Source: Bacteroidaceae bacterium
Lineage (GTDB): Bacteria > Bacteroidota > Bacteroidia > Bacteroidales > Muribaculaceae
Assembly: GCA_021768245.1 (NCBI GenBank)
Contig: JAETNO010000001.1
Span: 62,001-126,000 of the forward strand
Length of the DNA stretch: 64,000 nucleotides
Direction: 5' to 3'
The notes below the pieces were generated by a model. The model ran no database searches, was not told the DNA's origin, and worked only from the letters and a program-made list of their open reading frames with translations. A program made the position numbers and the translations under genes. Shown here piece after piece: positions 7,417 to 14,884 of the stretch (position 1 is its first letter; each line of letters starts with the position of its first letter).

Positions 7417-8654
7417 TAGGCAAGGCAAAATCCATAAACCACGGAATAAATGACATCCGATACATATCCGGTGAGTCAAGAAACAAGGAACACCCGGAAC
7501 TGATATATCATGTCAAGGACAACCTGCTTCCATGCGGACTTGACGCGCAAGGTATATGGGACATGATGAAAGCCCACGCGCCGATGAAGAATAATGTTAT
7601 CCGCATTGAAATCAGTCCGGCGAAAGAACATACAAAGGACTTCACCATGCAGGACTGGCAGCAGTTGTGGGATGATTTTGTCCGGAAGTATGACAAAATA
7701 GAGATGGCGGATGATGATGGCAATGTGTATTCGCATAAGACAAACCTCGCGGACAGCATCTACACGGTGTGGCTGCATCTTGAATCCGACAGCCGGATTC
7801 CCCACCTCCATGCTGCAGTGTGCCGAAAGGACAGGAACGGCAGGACGAACAACGACCACAAGATACACATCCGCGCGCATGATGCGGCGCAGGAGGTCGC
7901 CGTCCAGCGTGGATGGATAACCGCGATGGAAATCCACAAGGAAAACGCCGTCAGGGTTGCCGAAGACCTTATGGACATCCTGCGGGCAATGCCGTCATGG
8001 TCTTGGGATGATTATGTAGCAAAGGTGCGGGCAAAAGGGTACACACTCGTGGAACGGCCGGATGACAAAGGTGGTATAAAGGGTTATGTGGTCGGAAAGG
8101 GCAAAGCCAAATTCAAGGCATCCGAACTTGGCAAAGGGCGCAAACTCATGGCATCGAAGATTGAACAGACATGGCAGAAACTTCACGGTCACTCCGAAAC
8201 AAAGACTGTGCAGCCTGCCGGTAAGACCGGGCCAAAGACAGATGCGCCTGTTGTACCAGTCGCCGCAAAGCCTGTTGCAAAGCCGCTGCAACATTCCGAC
8301 AAACCTATTGTAGACTACTCGGCATGGCGTGAGAACACCTCCCGATACGAGCTTACGCAAGACGGTAAGACCTCCCTGTTTTACATTCCCGATGATGTCA
8401 TGCAGATATTTAACGATGAGTTTGACTATCGCGAGACGGCGAACTGGAAAGAACTCACCGATATAGCGGTAGCCTTGTTCGTGGGATTGACGGCAGTTGG
8501 CTCCGTTTCAACGGGAGGCGGTGGAGGCGGTTCACACAATGATGACAACTGGCGTGACAAAAAAGACGAGGACGAGATTGAACGCGCCCACAGATGCGCC
8601 CGTGCAGCGGCGGCACATTTTGGCAAGGAAACGAAATCAGGACGCAGAAGATAA
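7413..8654 (+). CDS. mobA: Relaxase/mobilisation nuclease (MOBP-like, VirD2-type)
   Basis: A 413-residue relaxase that would nick oriT and carry the transferred strand. The N-terminal catalytic region has the histidine cluster LHLESDSRIPHLHAA (His122, His131, His133), and tyrosines near the N-terminus (Tyr17, Tyr32) are candidates for the nucleophile. After about residue 230 the protein becomes linker-like (Pro/Ala/Lys-rich). The C-terminus carries a glycine stretch and the tail GGGGGSHNDDNWRDKKDED, echoed in the second relaxase at 18499. It is coupled to MobC by ATGA and is followed after 11 bp by a membrane protein gene. Confidence 0.9.
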   Translation: MIGKAKSINHGINDIRYISGESRNKEHPELIYHVKDNLLPCGLDAQGIWDMMKAHAPMKNNVIRIEISPAKEHTKDFTMQDWQQLWDDFVRKYDKIEMADDDGNVYSHKTNLADSIYTVWLHLESDSRIPHLHAAVCRKDRNGRTNNDHKIHIRAHDAAQEVAVQRGWITAMEIHKENAVRVAEDLMDILRAMPSWSWDDYVAKVRAKGYTLVERPDDKGGIKGYVVGKGKAKFKASELGKGRKLMASKIEQTWQKLHGHSETKTVQPAGKTGPKTDAPVVPVAAKPVAKPLQHSDKPIVDYSAWRENTSRYELTQDGKTSLFYIPDDVMQIFNDEFDYRETANWKELTDIAVALFVGLTAVGSVSTGGGGGGSHNDDNWRDKKDEDEIERAHRCARAAAAHFGKETKSGRRR

Positions 8655-8665
8655 AGAATACACCT

Positions 8666-9268
8666 ATGGCAAACAGGAAATACGATTACAGCAAGGATGT
8701 GCAGCCCACAGAAGCCACATCCGAAATGGCAAAGACTTCTGAAACGGAAGAGGTAACAGCAGTAACAGCGGAAGAAGCGCGGCGGGAAAGACTTGAACAG
8801 CGGAATGATGCGCTTGCCAACGAGTTCCGCAGGCTCAAGCCGGAGATTGCGGAGGCGCATAAAAAACTGAACAAGCTCATTGAAGGAATCGGTGCATACG
8901 CAGGTACAATGATAAATCTCCATGACCTGCTTAAGGCTTCATTCCCGGTAAGGTTTACGGAAAATGACAGACAGACATTGCTGGAAGAAATCAATGCCAT
9001 TGCCGACAATGCCATATCACATATTCGCAAAGAACGCGAAAAGGCGGACAAGGATATCCGCCGCAATGAGAACCGTATATCCATGACGCAGGCGACATTC
9101 TGGTGCATGATTGCATTGCTGCTGATACTTGCCACATTCTTTGTCCTCGTCATTTTCGCAAACATGAAACTGATTCATTCCGAGGTGCTGACACAAATTT
9201 CAGTTGTATATTCCGGGCTGACAGCCTTGACAATCGTTATCACAGCATATATCTACAGATGGAAGTAA
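8666..9268 (+). CDS. Mobilisation-associated membrane protein with coiled coil
   Basis: A 200-residue protein. I chose the ATG at 8666, 11 bases after the relaxase stop, because the longer frame from 8594 would lie inside the relaxase gene. Residues 1-35 are polar and Thr/Glu-rich; about 35-150 is highly charged with heptad-like spacing; two transmembrane helices follow near the C-terminus (MIALLLILATFFVLVIFANM and the last ~25 residues), with a short loop. Small two-helix membrane proteins after relaxase genes are common in Bacteroides mobilisable elements; their role is not settled. It ends only 33 bases before the terminal JR1 repeat of the opposing array. Confidence 0.75.
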   Translation: MANRKYDYSKDVQPTEATSEMAKTSETEEVTAVTAEEARRERLEQRNDALANEFRRLKPEIAEAHKKLNKLIEGIGAYAGTMINLHDLLKASFPVRFTENDRQTLLEEINAIADNAISHIRKEREKADKDIRRNENRISMTQATFWCMIALLLILATFFVLVIFANMKLIHSEVLTQISVVYSGLTALTIVITAYIYRWK

Positions 9269-9301
9269 TCTATGCCGCGCAATGGTAAAGCATTCAAATT
9301 T

Positions 9302-9328
9302 TCAAAATCGATTATCTGTCAGTCGCTA
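9302..9328 (-). repeat. JR1 copy 0 (degenerate, outer end of the cassette array)
   Basis: Aligns to the 27-bp JR1 repeat with about six mismatches. The ATG is lost but the in-frame ACT GAC AGA TAA is kept and supplies the C-terminus ATDR and stop of the gene at 9312-9674. It marks the downstream end of the array. Confidence 0.7.
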
Positions 9329-9674
9329 ACTTTTTCCGTTTTATTGTATGCGCAATTACGAATGCGAGCAATGCGATTGAATGGACGGCGTTTAGTAGCA
9401 GTGCGAAGAGCCACCAAGTCAGTCCAGATCCATACTGACTATGAAATGCCAGATTATAACTCAATATCGCATTATAGACAATCATTACAATCAGATTGCC
9501 AAAGGCGATTCTCTGTCTTATCCTATGGCACAGCCAAGCCGATAACAGCGACAGCGCATAAGCTCCACCAAGCAATGTCGTATCTCCTCGCCAACCCTCG
9601 GACATACAACGATAAACCATGAGAAGCAGCATCACTCCCCATGCTGTCCAAAATCGTTTATCGGTCGGTTTCAT
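9312..9674 (-). CDS. Small four-helix membrane protein, last cassette of the array
   Basis: A 120-residue integral membrane protein that begins MKPTDKRFW, the code of repeat JR1. Four hydrophobic helices are evident (about 10-24, 33-50, 56-76, 85-110), with a basic C-terminal tail KRKKLATDR whose last residues come from the degenerate JR1 copy. There are no catalytic motifs. The start overlaps the stop of the gene upstream as ATGA. By context (array of small secreted/membrane genes on a mobile element) it could be an immunity protein against a membrane-acting or periplasmic toxin; the sequence itself does not prove that. Confidence 0.75.
   Translation of the reverse strand: MKPTDKRFWTAWGVMLLLMVYRCMSEGWRGDTTLLGGAYALSLLSAWLCHRIRQRIAFGNLIVMIVYNAILSYNLAFHSQYGSGLTWWLFALLLNAVHSIALLAFVIAHTIKRKKLATDR
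9648..9674 (-). repeat. JR1 copy 1 (MKPTDKRFW)
   Basis: Reads ATGAAACCGACCGATAAACG then ATTTTGG on the minus strand. It supplies the start and first nine codons of the cassette at 9312-9674; the upstream gene stops at the overlapping TGA. Confidence 0.9.
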
Positions 9675-10438
9675 AGTTCGTTATCGCGTATGTAAATAAA
9701 TGAATTACGGTCGCCCAATTTTGAGATTTCAACATTAGAAGCCTCGCAAATCTCTGTAACCGTTGGAATTTCATTCGGTGGAAAGTCCCCAACTATTTCT
9801 CCCACTATATCACTCAACATTTCTCTGTCTATATCGGTCGGAATGGAATCAAGATAGCATCTAAAAATTAAATGATCATGTGAGTAATTCATCAATATTG
9901 CCCTGACATTAGGCGAGACATTCCCTTTGACGGCTCTCCGAGCGGAATCAAGAAGATTATCCGTAGTTATATTAGGCATCTTCTTTACAATCCAACACCT
10001 GGTAAGATATGATGTAATCAAGACGGGGATAATGAGAAGAGCCACCCATCCAGCACAAATCATAATGATAAATTCGTTGTCTGTAAAGTATTTGCCATCA
10101 TCCGCAGGTATGCTTTCCGGTCGCATGTTTGCTGTAACAGGATTCCAGTCGAATAAGAGTGTTAAGAGCGGAACTATCATCAGCAAGGCAGAAAAGATAT
10201 ACAGATATCCAGCAAGTTTCAGCCAAGAGTTTCCTTTATACAGCACCCATGCAGGGATGCCGGATATAACAAAATAAAGGCACAACGCAGGAAACAGTAA
10301 CATCAGCACAGCCCCGTTGCACGATTCAAACTCGGCTCCGTTGCATATAAACACAACTAACATCTGGCATAACAATATGATGCCACAAAGTAGCATCATT
10401 GCCTCAAACTTCCAAAATCGCTTATCGGTCAGTTTCAT
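9671..10438 (-). CDS. Membrane-anchored immunity-like protein
   Basis: A 255-residue protein beginning MKLTDKRFWKFEAMMLLCG. The ATG at 10438 inside JR1 is preferred to the longer frame from 10456 because all JR1 cassettes start there. Four transmembrane helices (about 13-32, 44-67, 75-96, 122-145) are followed by a ~110-residue soluble domain (NYSHDHLIFRCYLDSIPTD, then EMLSDIVGEIV) that reminds me of small polymorphic-toxin immunity domains, without certainty about a named family. Its start overlaps the 3' end of the upstream gene by 17 bp, and its own stop overlaps the next ATG (ATGA). Confidence 0.75.
   Translation of the reverse strand: MKLTDKRFWKFEAMMLLCGIILLCQMLVVFICNGAEFESCNGAVLMLLFPALCLYFVISGIPAWVLYKGNSWLKLAGYLYIFSALLMIVPLLTLLFDWNPVTANMRPESIPADDGKYFTDNEFIIMICAGWVALLIIPVLITSYLTRCWIVKKMPNITTDNLLDSARRAVKGNVSPNVRAILMNYSHDHLIFRCYLDSIPTDIDREMLSDIVGEIVGDFPPNEIPTVTEICEASNVEISKLGDRNSFIYIRDNEL
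10412..10438 (-). repeat. JR1 copy 2 (MKLTDKRFW)
   Basis: Reads ATGAAACTGACCGATAAGCG then ATTTTGG. In frame 1 it starts the cassette at 9671-10438; in another frame it supplies the C-terminal ETDR and TAA of the upstream cassette. Confidence 0.9.
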
Positions 10439-11225
10439 TGCCAAAATCATTTTCAATGTCGTACTTTTTATACATTTCTACTCGCTCAGAATCACAACCC
10501 CATATCCAAGACTTATTTTTAGAATTGTAACAATAATTCTCATCCGGGCCGAATGTGATGGTCAGCCAATAAAAGCCGTCTTTTCGCGGTTCGTAATAGA
10601 AAATATAGTCCTTGTATTCATAGGTCTCATTAATTTCCTCGAAAGGAGTGCCTATCTCATTAAGTCCAATAGGTAGTCGCCCATTCTTATCTTTGAAATT
10701 ATCGACCATTCCAATAACTTCATTTGCGACATCCTTTATCATATCTTCCTTGCCAATTCCTAAGTTACTTCCCATAAAATTTATAACCACAAGAGGCAAT
10801 GCTGTCAGCATAATCAGTCCGATAGCCGTTATTCTGTTGATTATTTGGTTTGTTTTAGCGTAAATAATTGTCATTAAGGCAAATGCGGGTAAAGAAACGA
10901 TGGCAAATCCTAAGCAGAACATTACATACCATCCGTTTATCGATGCGTCTCCGTTGCAGACATTGTAAATTGTTAAAGCCAGATATATGCAATTAGTCCA
11001 TATATATGTTCTAAATGTAATATTTTTTGCACTTTTGGCTGTAACCCATGAAAAGATAGCTCCTAAAGCCCAGCATACCAAAATTGTACATTGGATTATC
11101 CATTCTGAAAACCAATTAACTTGAGATAGTGCAAACCAAATCCCTGCGGCGATGCAGAAGGTTAACTCTCCGCATACAAGAGATAATGCCTCAAATATCC
11201 AAAATCGTTTATCGGTCAGTTTCAT
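10422..11225 (-). CDS. Membrane protein with C-terminal soluble domain, JR1 cassette
   Basis: A 267-residue protein starting MKLTDKRFWIFEALSLVCGE. I chose the ATG at 11225 inside JR1; the longer frame from 11285 runs far into the upstream gene. About five hydrophobic helices (14-34, 43-62, 74-90, 98-122, 131-150) precede a ~110-residue soluble domain containing NFKDKNGRLP, YEYKDYIFYYEP and WLTITFGPDENYCY, a beta-rich layout. The first 25 residues resemble those of the next cassette beyond the repeat itself, so the two share ancestry at the N-terminus but not in the soluble domain. Family unknown; an immunity role is inference from context. Confidence 0.75.
   Translation of the reverse strand: MKLTDKRFWIFEALSLVCGELTFCIAAGIWFALSQVNWFSEWIIQCTILVCWALGAIFSWVTAKSAKNITFRTYIWTNCIYLALTIYNVCNGDASINGWYVMFCLGFAIVSLPAFALMTIIYAKTNQIINRITAIGLIMLTALPLVVINFMGSNLGIGKEDMIKDVANEVIGMVDNFKDKNGRLPIGLNEIGTPFEEINETYEYKDYIFYYEPRKDGFYWLTITFGPDENYCYNSKNKSWIWGCDSERVEMYKKYDIENDFGNETDR
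11199..11225 (-). repeat. JR1 copy 3 (MKLTDKRFW)
   Basis: Reads ATGAAACTGACCGATAAACG then ATTTTGG. It gives the start of the cassette at 10422-11225 and, in another frame, the C-terminal HETDR and TAA of the DUF4304-like gene. Confidence 0.9.
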
Positions 11226-11880
11226 GCTCCTCGCGTTTTTTATATGTATCAAGTATTTTATCCAACAATTCCGTGTTTGCACCACGTTGTTTCATTTGGC
11301 TTCTGAATTGTTCAGCCCTTTCCTCATTACCTGTTATAAAACACAGCAGGCAAAAGCCGAACGCATTAATCTCAAAGACGTTTTGTTCAGATCCTATATG
11401 AAATGGTTTCTGACGCCGTGAAGATTCTATTAAATCCCATAAATCATTCAAGCGTTTGAGCTTGTTTAACAAGGGCAGGACTTTCTTCTTTATTGTGGAA
11501 CAAATCAAATCTTTTATCGGAGAACAATCCTGATAGGGACGCAAAACGAACCAATAGTCACCTTTGCCCATAAAATTTCCTATACGAGTTCTTATCGGAC
11601 AAGAACTTTCCAGCGGGAAATCACAAGCCTTGTCAAACAAGCATGCAGCATAATCCTTCCAAGTCACACCAATGTTTATTGTAAATTGCCAGGTGCTATA
11701 ATAATCATTAACTCCCCACCTGTCTTTTTGTATATTGATACACCAATCCAATTCTCCTGCATGAGCATGAAAATTATTGCCTCTTTTCTTAAAACCTGCC
11801 GCTTTTAGAATGGGCGCGATGCCATCGCCAACAATATCGTTGAATTGCTCCTTGATACTTTGCTTCTCGTCTTCTGTCAT
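11209..11880 (-). CDS. DUF4304-like protein (immunity-associated family)
   Basis: A 223-residue soluble protein. The N-terminal half follows the DUF4304 pattern: a helix ending LKAAGFKKRGNNF, then LDWCINIQKDRWG and STWQFTINIGVTW. DUF4304 proteins are often found beside polymorphic toxins and are regarded as immunity-like. The C-terminal half is helical and unassigned. The last four residues (ETDR) and the stop are encoded by JR1, with a 17-bp overlap with the next cassette. A 142-bp gap lies upstream (11881-12022), in which I see no gene or clear promoter on this strand. Confidence 0.8.
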   Translation of the reverse strand: MTEDEKQSIKEQFNDIVGDGIAPILKAAGFKKRGNNFHAHAGELDWCINIQKDRWGVNDYYSTWQFTINIGVTWKDYAACLFDKACDFPLESSCPIRTRIGNFMGKGDYWFVLRPYQDCSPIKDLICSTIKKKVLPLLNKLKRLNDLWDLIESSRRQKPFHIGSEQNVFEINAFGFCLLCFITGNEERAEQFRSQMKQRGANTELLDKILDTYKKREEHETDR

Positions 11881-12022
11881 ATCAGCCTTATATTTTATCC
11901 ATTGAAGAAATCTGTATGCACGTATTCAATTCCTCTTTGCCTGCATACTTCCTGAGTCCGCCAATGTGTCATCTCCGATACTCATACTATCATTTTACGA
12001 ATGAATCCAAGATGAATCAATA

Positions 12023-12451
12023 TCATCTATATAAAACAATCTCATTAGAATCGTTTGATAATCGAAGTAACTCCAATGACCACTCTCCTTTTTTTATCCG
12101 TAACTCTTTCATAAAGTATTTTCCATGGAAAGGATGGTTTGGGGCATTAATAGTTATCGAATTATTCTTTTTATCAACGCTCCAAGTCCCTTTTGACAAA
12201 TCAAGAGTGTGTTGAATTTTATTGTGTGGAACATATATAGGCGGTAAATCTATGGAATCATTGTGGATAATAATCCATCCATTCAGAAATTCTAAAGAAG
12301 CTGAATCCGAATGCAAATAGGTATTATTAAAATCTAAATTCCACGAACCGGTAATATCGTATCTTTCGTAATCCGCTATTAACCTCCATGTTAAAAGGAT
12401 GGATGCCAATCCAATAAGAATAAGTCCGATTATTTTCTGCCACTTCTTCAT
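12023..12451 (-). CDS. Membrane-anchored small beta protein, JR2 cassette
   Basis: A 142-residue protein starting MKKWQKIIGLILIGLASILL, so it has one N-terminal transmembrane helix or uncleaved signal. The rest (DITGSWNLDFNNTYLHSDSA, SLEFLNGWIIIHND, KGTWSVDKKNNSITI) alternates like a lipocalin-type or small beta-barrel fold. I chose the ATG at 12451 because it carries repeat JR2 and because a -7 box lies just upstream at 12479-12486. Likely periplasmic; function unknown. Confidence 0.75.
   Translation of the reverse strand: MKKWQKIIGLILIGLASILLTWRLIADYERYDITGSWNLDFNNTYLHSDSASLEFLNGWIIIHNDSIDLPPIYVPHNKIQHTLDLSKGTWSVDKKNNSITINAPNHPFHGKYFMKELRIKKGEWSLELLRLSNDSNEIVLYR
12432..12451 (-). repeat. 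JR2 copy 1 (MKKWQKI)
   Basis: Reads ATGAAGAAGTGGCAGAAAAT; 19 of 20 bases match the copy at 14125-14144. It supplies the start codon and the basic leader before the membrane helix. Confidence 0.8.
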
Positions 12452-12478
12452 ACGCCCGATATATTTTGTTTTAACACA

Positions 12479-12486
12479 CAAAGTTA
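12479..12486 (-). promoter_or_regulatory. -7 promoter box (TAACTTTG) inside the array
   Basis: TAACTTTG on the minus strand fits TAnnTTTG and lies 27 bases upstream of the ATG at 12451. It is in the 62-bp gap after the preceding gene and may give the downstream half of the array its own transcript. Confidence 0.4.
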
Positions 12487-12513
12487 TAACATTTCCCGCT
12501 GAAAACTTCGTTA

Positions 12514-13158
12514 TCAAAATTGAGATTCCATCGCATTGATTATTTCATCCAATCGTGGCATATACTCAATGATGTTTGGCTCATTCCTTTCTGCCATTTT
12601 GTTGACTTGTGACAAGACTAATCCTTTGACGGCAGAATAATTTTCAGGCGATACAATTCGTGTCAACGTAAGATACATGAACGCCCAATCTGCCCCAACA
12701 TCGGGCAATGTTCGGTTACACTCCAATATCGGTATAATCAAGCGGTTGTACATATCGTGCAACGATGTGTACGAGGAAAAGACCATACCGGAACATTCGG
12801 CAAGTACGCCACGGAGTGTCGTGTAATCTTGTTCTAAACTATCTTCTGTAACTTGAAACTTATCTTGTCGCTCAAGCATATTTCCGCTAAATACGACAGA
12901 AGGATTATCTCGTTGGTCTTGCAGGGATTTGAAGCTATACGGCTCAAACCATTTCAGCAGAACATCGAAACGAGCCATATAGATAGGATAGATGATAAGC
13001 ACGCCGTCCTTAATCCAGTGCTCCAACTCTATTGACCGCCGCAAACCACTCTCTTGCTGAATGAAGGAGGAATCACGTTTGCGAAACTTGAAGCCATTAA
13101 GAAAAGGCTCTGATTTTAGACGTTCAATGACGATTTGAAATATATCTTGATTATTCAT
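12514..13158 (-). CDS. Immunity-like soluble protein, family unknown
   Basis: A 214-residue soluble protein. I use the ATG at 13158 (MNNQDIFQIVIERLKS), preceded by GAAGGGAGT, a good Shine-Dalgarno; the longer frame from 13296 would run over the 59-residue gene upstream. The opening (IVIERLKSEPFLNGFKFRKRD then SFIQQ) resembles the start of DUF4304-type proteins (helix, GFK.RK, beta strand), but the remainder is not recognisable. No membrane segment. It is co-directional with the other array genes. Confidence 0.7.
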   Translation of the reverse strand: MNNQDIFQIVIERLKSEPFLNGFKFRKRDSSFIQQESGLRRSIELEHWIKDGVLIIYPIYMARFDVLLKWFEPYSFKSLQDQRDNPSVVFSGNMLERQDKFQVTEDSLEQDYTTLRGVLAECSGMVFSSYTSLHDMYNRLIIPILECNRTLPDVGADWAFMYLTLTRIVSPENYSAVKGLVLSQVNKMAERNEPNIIEYMPRLDEIINAMESQF

Positions 13159-13228
13159 ACTCCCTTCATTTTCAAGTTCGACAGCTAAATTACCTATATT
13201 TAGAACATTTCTCATATACCTGCATACA

Positions 13229-13408
13229 CTATTTAGGCGAACATTCTTCACTAATATTAGTCGGATATATATTTTTGCAAATAGAACCCACGACATACTC
13301 TATCGGAGTTAAAAGCTCAATATCATTGTTCTCAACTAATTCTTCTATTGAAGATTTTACAACTATCCAAAGTTTGGATGCTTCATATTCTGTGTATGGA
13401 TGTTTCAT
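13229..13408 (-). CDS. 59-residue small protein (short cassette)
   Basis: A complete 60-codon frame: starts MKHPYTEYEASKLWIVV, continues with SSIEELVENNDIELLTP and EYVVGSIC, and ends SPK-TAG at 13229. Its ATG overlaps the stop of the gene upstream as ATGA. I recall small Bacteroidota and proteobacterial proteins of this shape (HPY..YE..KLW, then N.DIELLT...Y.VG.IC) next to immunity genes; I cannot verify this here. The acidic helical character fits a small binding protein. It is easily missed because it is under 60 residues. Confidence 0.75.
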   Translation of the reverse strand: MKHPYTEYEASKLWIVVKSSIEELVENNDIELLTPIEYVVGSICKNIYPTNISEECSPK

Positions 13409-13908
13409 CTGATATTCTTGGTATAAATGGGTAATCCTACATTCTTCATTGTTATAAAGATTTCGGGCTCTCCATCACAATTTTTAGAGTACCTTATCTC
13501 ATAACCATCTGCTGGCTTTGGGTCAAGATAATCAAGCAACTCTTTCCGGTTTATTGTCGGAGATTCAGACACATTGGAAAATGTCATTGGGAAATCGTTA
13601 AATTCATTGTTTGGAGTGTGTATGTATAGTGCAATCTGGCACCCTAAATTCCTTTGGAAACATATATATCCCCAAACTTGAAACGACATACGGATGGTTT
13701 TAGCATTTAACTTGAAAACAGCAAGTAGATTAAACAGTACATCAAGATGCGACTTAATTTCACTCCATTTAGTAAGGGGATATCCGTCTAAATGAATATG
13801 CTCATAATCATATTCCACAACTCCGCTTTTCAGTCCTGCGATAATCTTCCCGGCAAAGTTCATCTTGGACAGATTGCGATAATATCTCTTTAATCCCCGT
13901 TTCTTCAT
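13405..13908 (-). CDS. Soluble protein of the array, family unknown
   Basis: A 167-residue protein starting MKKRGLKRYYRNLSKMNF. The ATG at 13908 lies in repeat JR3 and overlaps the upstream TGA (ATGA), and is preceded by the strong Shine-Dalgarno AAAGGAGG; the longer frame from 13935 is not needed. The sequence is mixed alpha/beta (YEHIHLDGYPLTKWSE, RMSFQVWGYICFQ, CQIALYIHTP). No signal peptide or membrane helix. Its stop overlaps the next small gene by ATGA. I cannot assign a family. Confidence 0.75.
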   Translation of the reverse strand: MKKRGLKRYYRNLSKMNFAGKIIAGLKSGVVEYDYEHIHLDGYPLTKWSEIKSHLDVLFNLLAVFKLNAKTIRMSFQVWGYICFQRNLGCQIALYIHTPNNEFNDFPMTFSNVSESPTINRKELLDYLDPKPADGYEIRYSKNCDGEPEIFITMKNVGLPIYTKNIR

Positions 13909-13924
13909 CTCCTGCCTCCTTTCC
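13905..13924 (-). repeat. JR3 copy 1 (tail RKGGRR-stop / SD / ATG)
   Basis: Reads GGAAAGGAGGCAGGAGATGA. It codes the last residues and stop of the gene at 13905-14144 and carries the Shine-Dalgarno and ATG of the next gene. Confidence 0.85.
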
Positions 13925-14144
13925 GCCAAAGGCAAATGAACAAGAATATTATAATAAGATAATTAGCCAATACGAGATACCCAACATTCAATAAGGCATC
14001 ATGAAAATCGGACAGGACTCTTTCGACGGAAGGGAGTCCTTTTATATACATAGTTTGCATATATGACAACCCATATATTACGAAATTTATTATTGCCAAG
14101 ATTGCAAGCGACACTATGCCTGTTATTTTCTGCCACTTATTCAT
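13905..14144 (-). CDS. Small two-helix membrane protein, JR2 start and JR3 end
   Basis: A 79-residue membrane protein: MNKWQKITGIVSLAILAI opens the first hydrophobic helix, and a second helix (VLANYLIIIFLFICLW) sits just before the tail RKGGRR. Start and end are both repeat-encoded: JR2 at the 5' end and JR3 at the 3' end. The ATG at 14144 overlaps the upstream stop (GAA TAA) by 8 bp, so the longer frame from 14204 is rejected. It resembles in size and tail the 58-residue protein at 16224-16400. Confidence 0.75.
   Translation of the reverse strand: MNKWQKITGIVSLAILAIINFVIYGLSYMQTMYIKGLPSVERVLSDFHDALLNVGYLVLANYLIIIFLFICLWRKGGRR
14125..14144 (-). repeat. JR2 copy 2 (MNKWQKI)
   Basis: Reads ATGAATAAGTGGCAGAAAAT. 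The change from G to T at position 6 creates the in-frame TAA that ends the upstream gene within the repeat. Confidence 0.8.
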
Positions 14145-14868
14145 AATCGTAACGTGATGTATATGATTGATATGCAATTTCATTCGAGCGCAGGTAATCC
14201 TCAAAAGTCCTATATTTGTCGAGATTCTGCAAATAATCTCCGTAGGCTTTATAATATCTGCGACAATCCTCTACCAAGTTTTCACAAAGAGGCATATTTA
14301 ACTTTCTGGAAATTCTCTCAAACTTATTCGTGTCCTCAATCATTGTCACAATGTCCGAAACACTTGCTCCGTCATAGCCATTCAACACTCCCGATGGTAT
14401 TTCATGTATGGAAAACTCAAGAAAATATTTGAGAGCATCATACTTGTATCTGAGGGCATCGACATTATCCGGTTCATATTCAAGCAACATATCCGCCAAC
14501 TGAAACGGTTGATAATTTCCCCCGCTGTAAACACAAAAAATTGCGAGCGGACTGTCAGAGTGTATGCAGGAACTTTCATGTCCTCGGAAACAGTGGAACA
14601 AAAATCTTAAGCCGTCATATCCGCCAGTCTTCAAATCAGCGGCTATCGCCGGACATATAACCTTGTTTATAAACACTCTGTTCCAGCAAATATCATTATG
14701 GTTGTCCCAAAAGTCCTTAATCTCACGGAGAGTCAACAAACCTTTCTCATAGTCCGTTTTCTCCCATTCAGAGAGCAGAACGTGTCGTTGTTTCCTCTCA
14801 AGTTTACTTAGCCCGTTAGTCCGGAATTTGCTGCAAATTTCAAGATAATCAGATAGTAATCGGTTCAT
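14137..14868 (-). CDS. Soluble helical protein of the array, family unknown
   Basis: A 243-residue protein without signal or membrane segment, starting MNRLLSDYLEICSKF at an ATG that overlaps the upstream TGA and follows the JR3 Shine-Dalgarno AAAGGAGG. The sequence is helical with several tetratricopeptide-like stretches (FQLADMLLEYEPDNVDALRY). The stop lies inside JR2 of the next gene. I do not recognise the family; size and context fit a cytosolic immunity protein. Confidence 0.75.
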   Translation of the reverse strand: MNRLLSDYLEICSKFRTNGLSKLERKQRHVLLSEWEKTDYEKGLLTLREIKDFWDNHNDICWNRVFINKVICPAIAADLKTGGYDGLRFLFHCFRGHESSCIHSDSPLAIFCVYSGGNYQPFQLADMLLEYEPDNVDALRYKYDALKYFLEFSIHEIPSGVLNGYDGASVSDIVTMIEDTNKFERISRKLNMPLCENLVEDCRRYYKAYGDYLQNLDKYRTFEDYLRSNEIAYQSYTSRYDYE

Positions 14869-14884
14869 CGTTTGCCTCCTTTCT
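14865..14884 (-). repeat. JR3 copy 2 (tail EKGGKR-stop / SD / ATG)
   Basis: Reads AGAAAGGAGGCAAACGATGA. It ends the gene at 14865-15641 and starts the gene at 14137-14868. Confidence 0.85.

Noticed and set aside
11916..12215. 99-codon plus-strand frame in the array
   Set aside because: Antisense to the JR2 cassette at 12023-12451 and its intergenic space; no domain.
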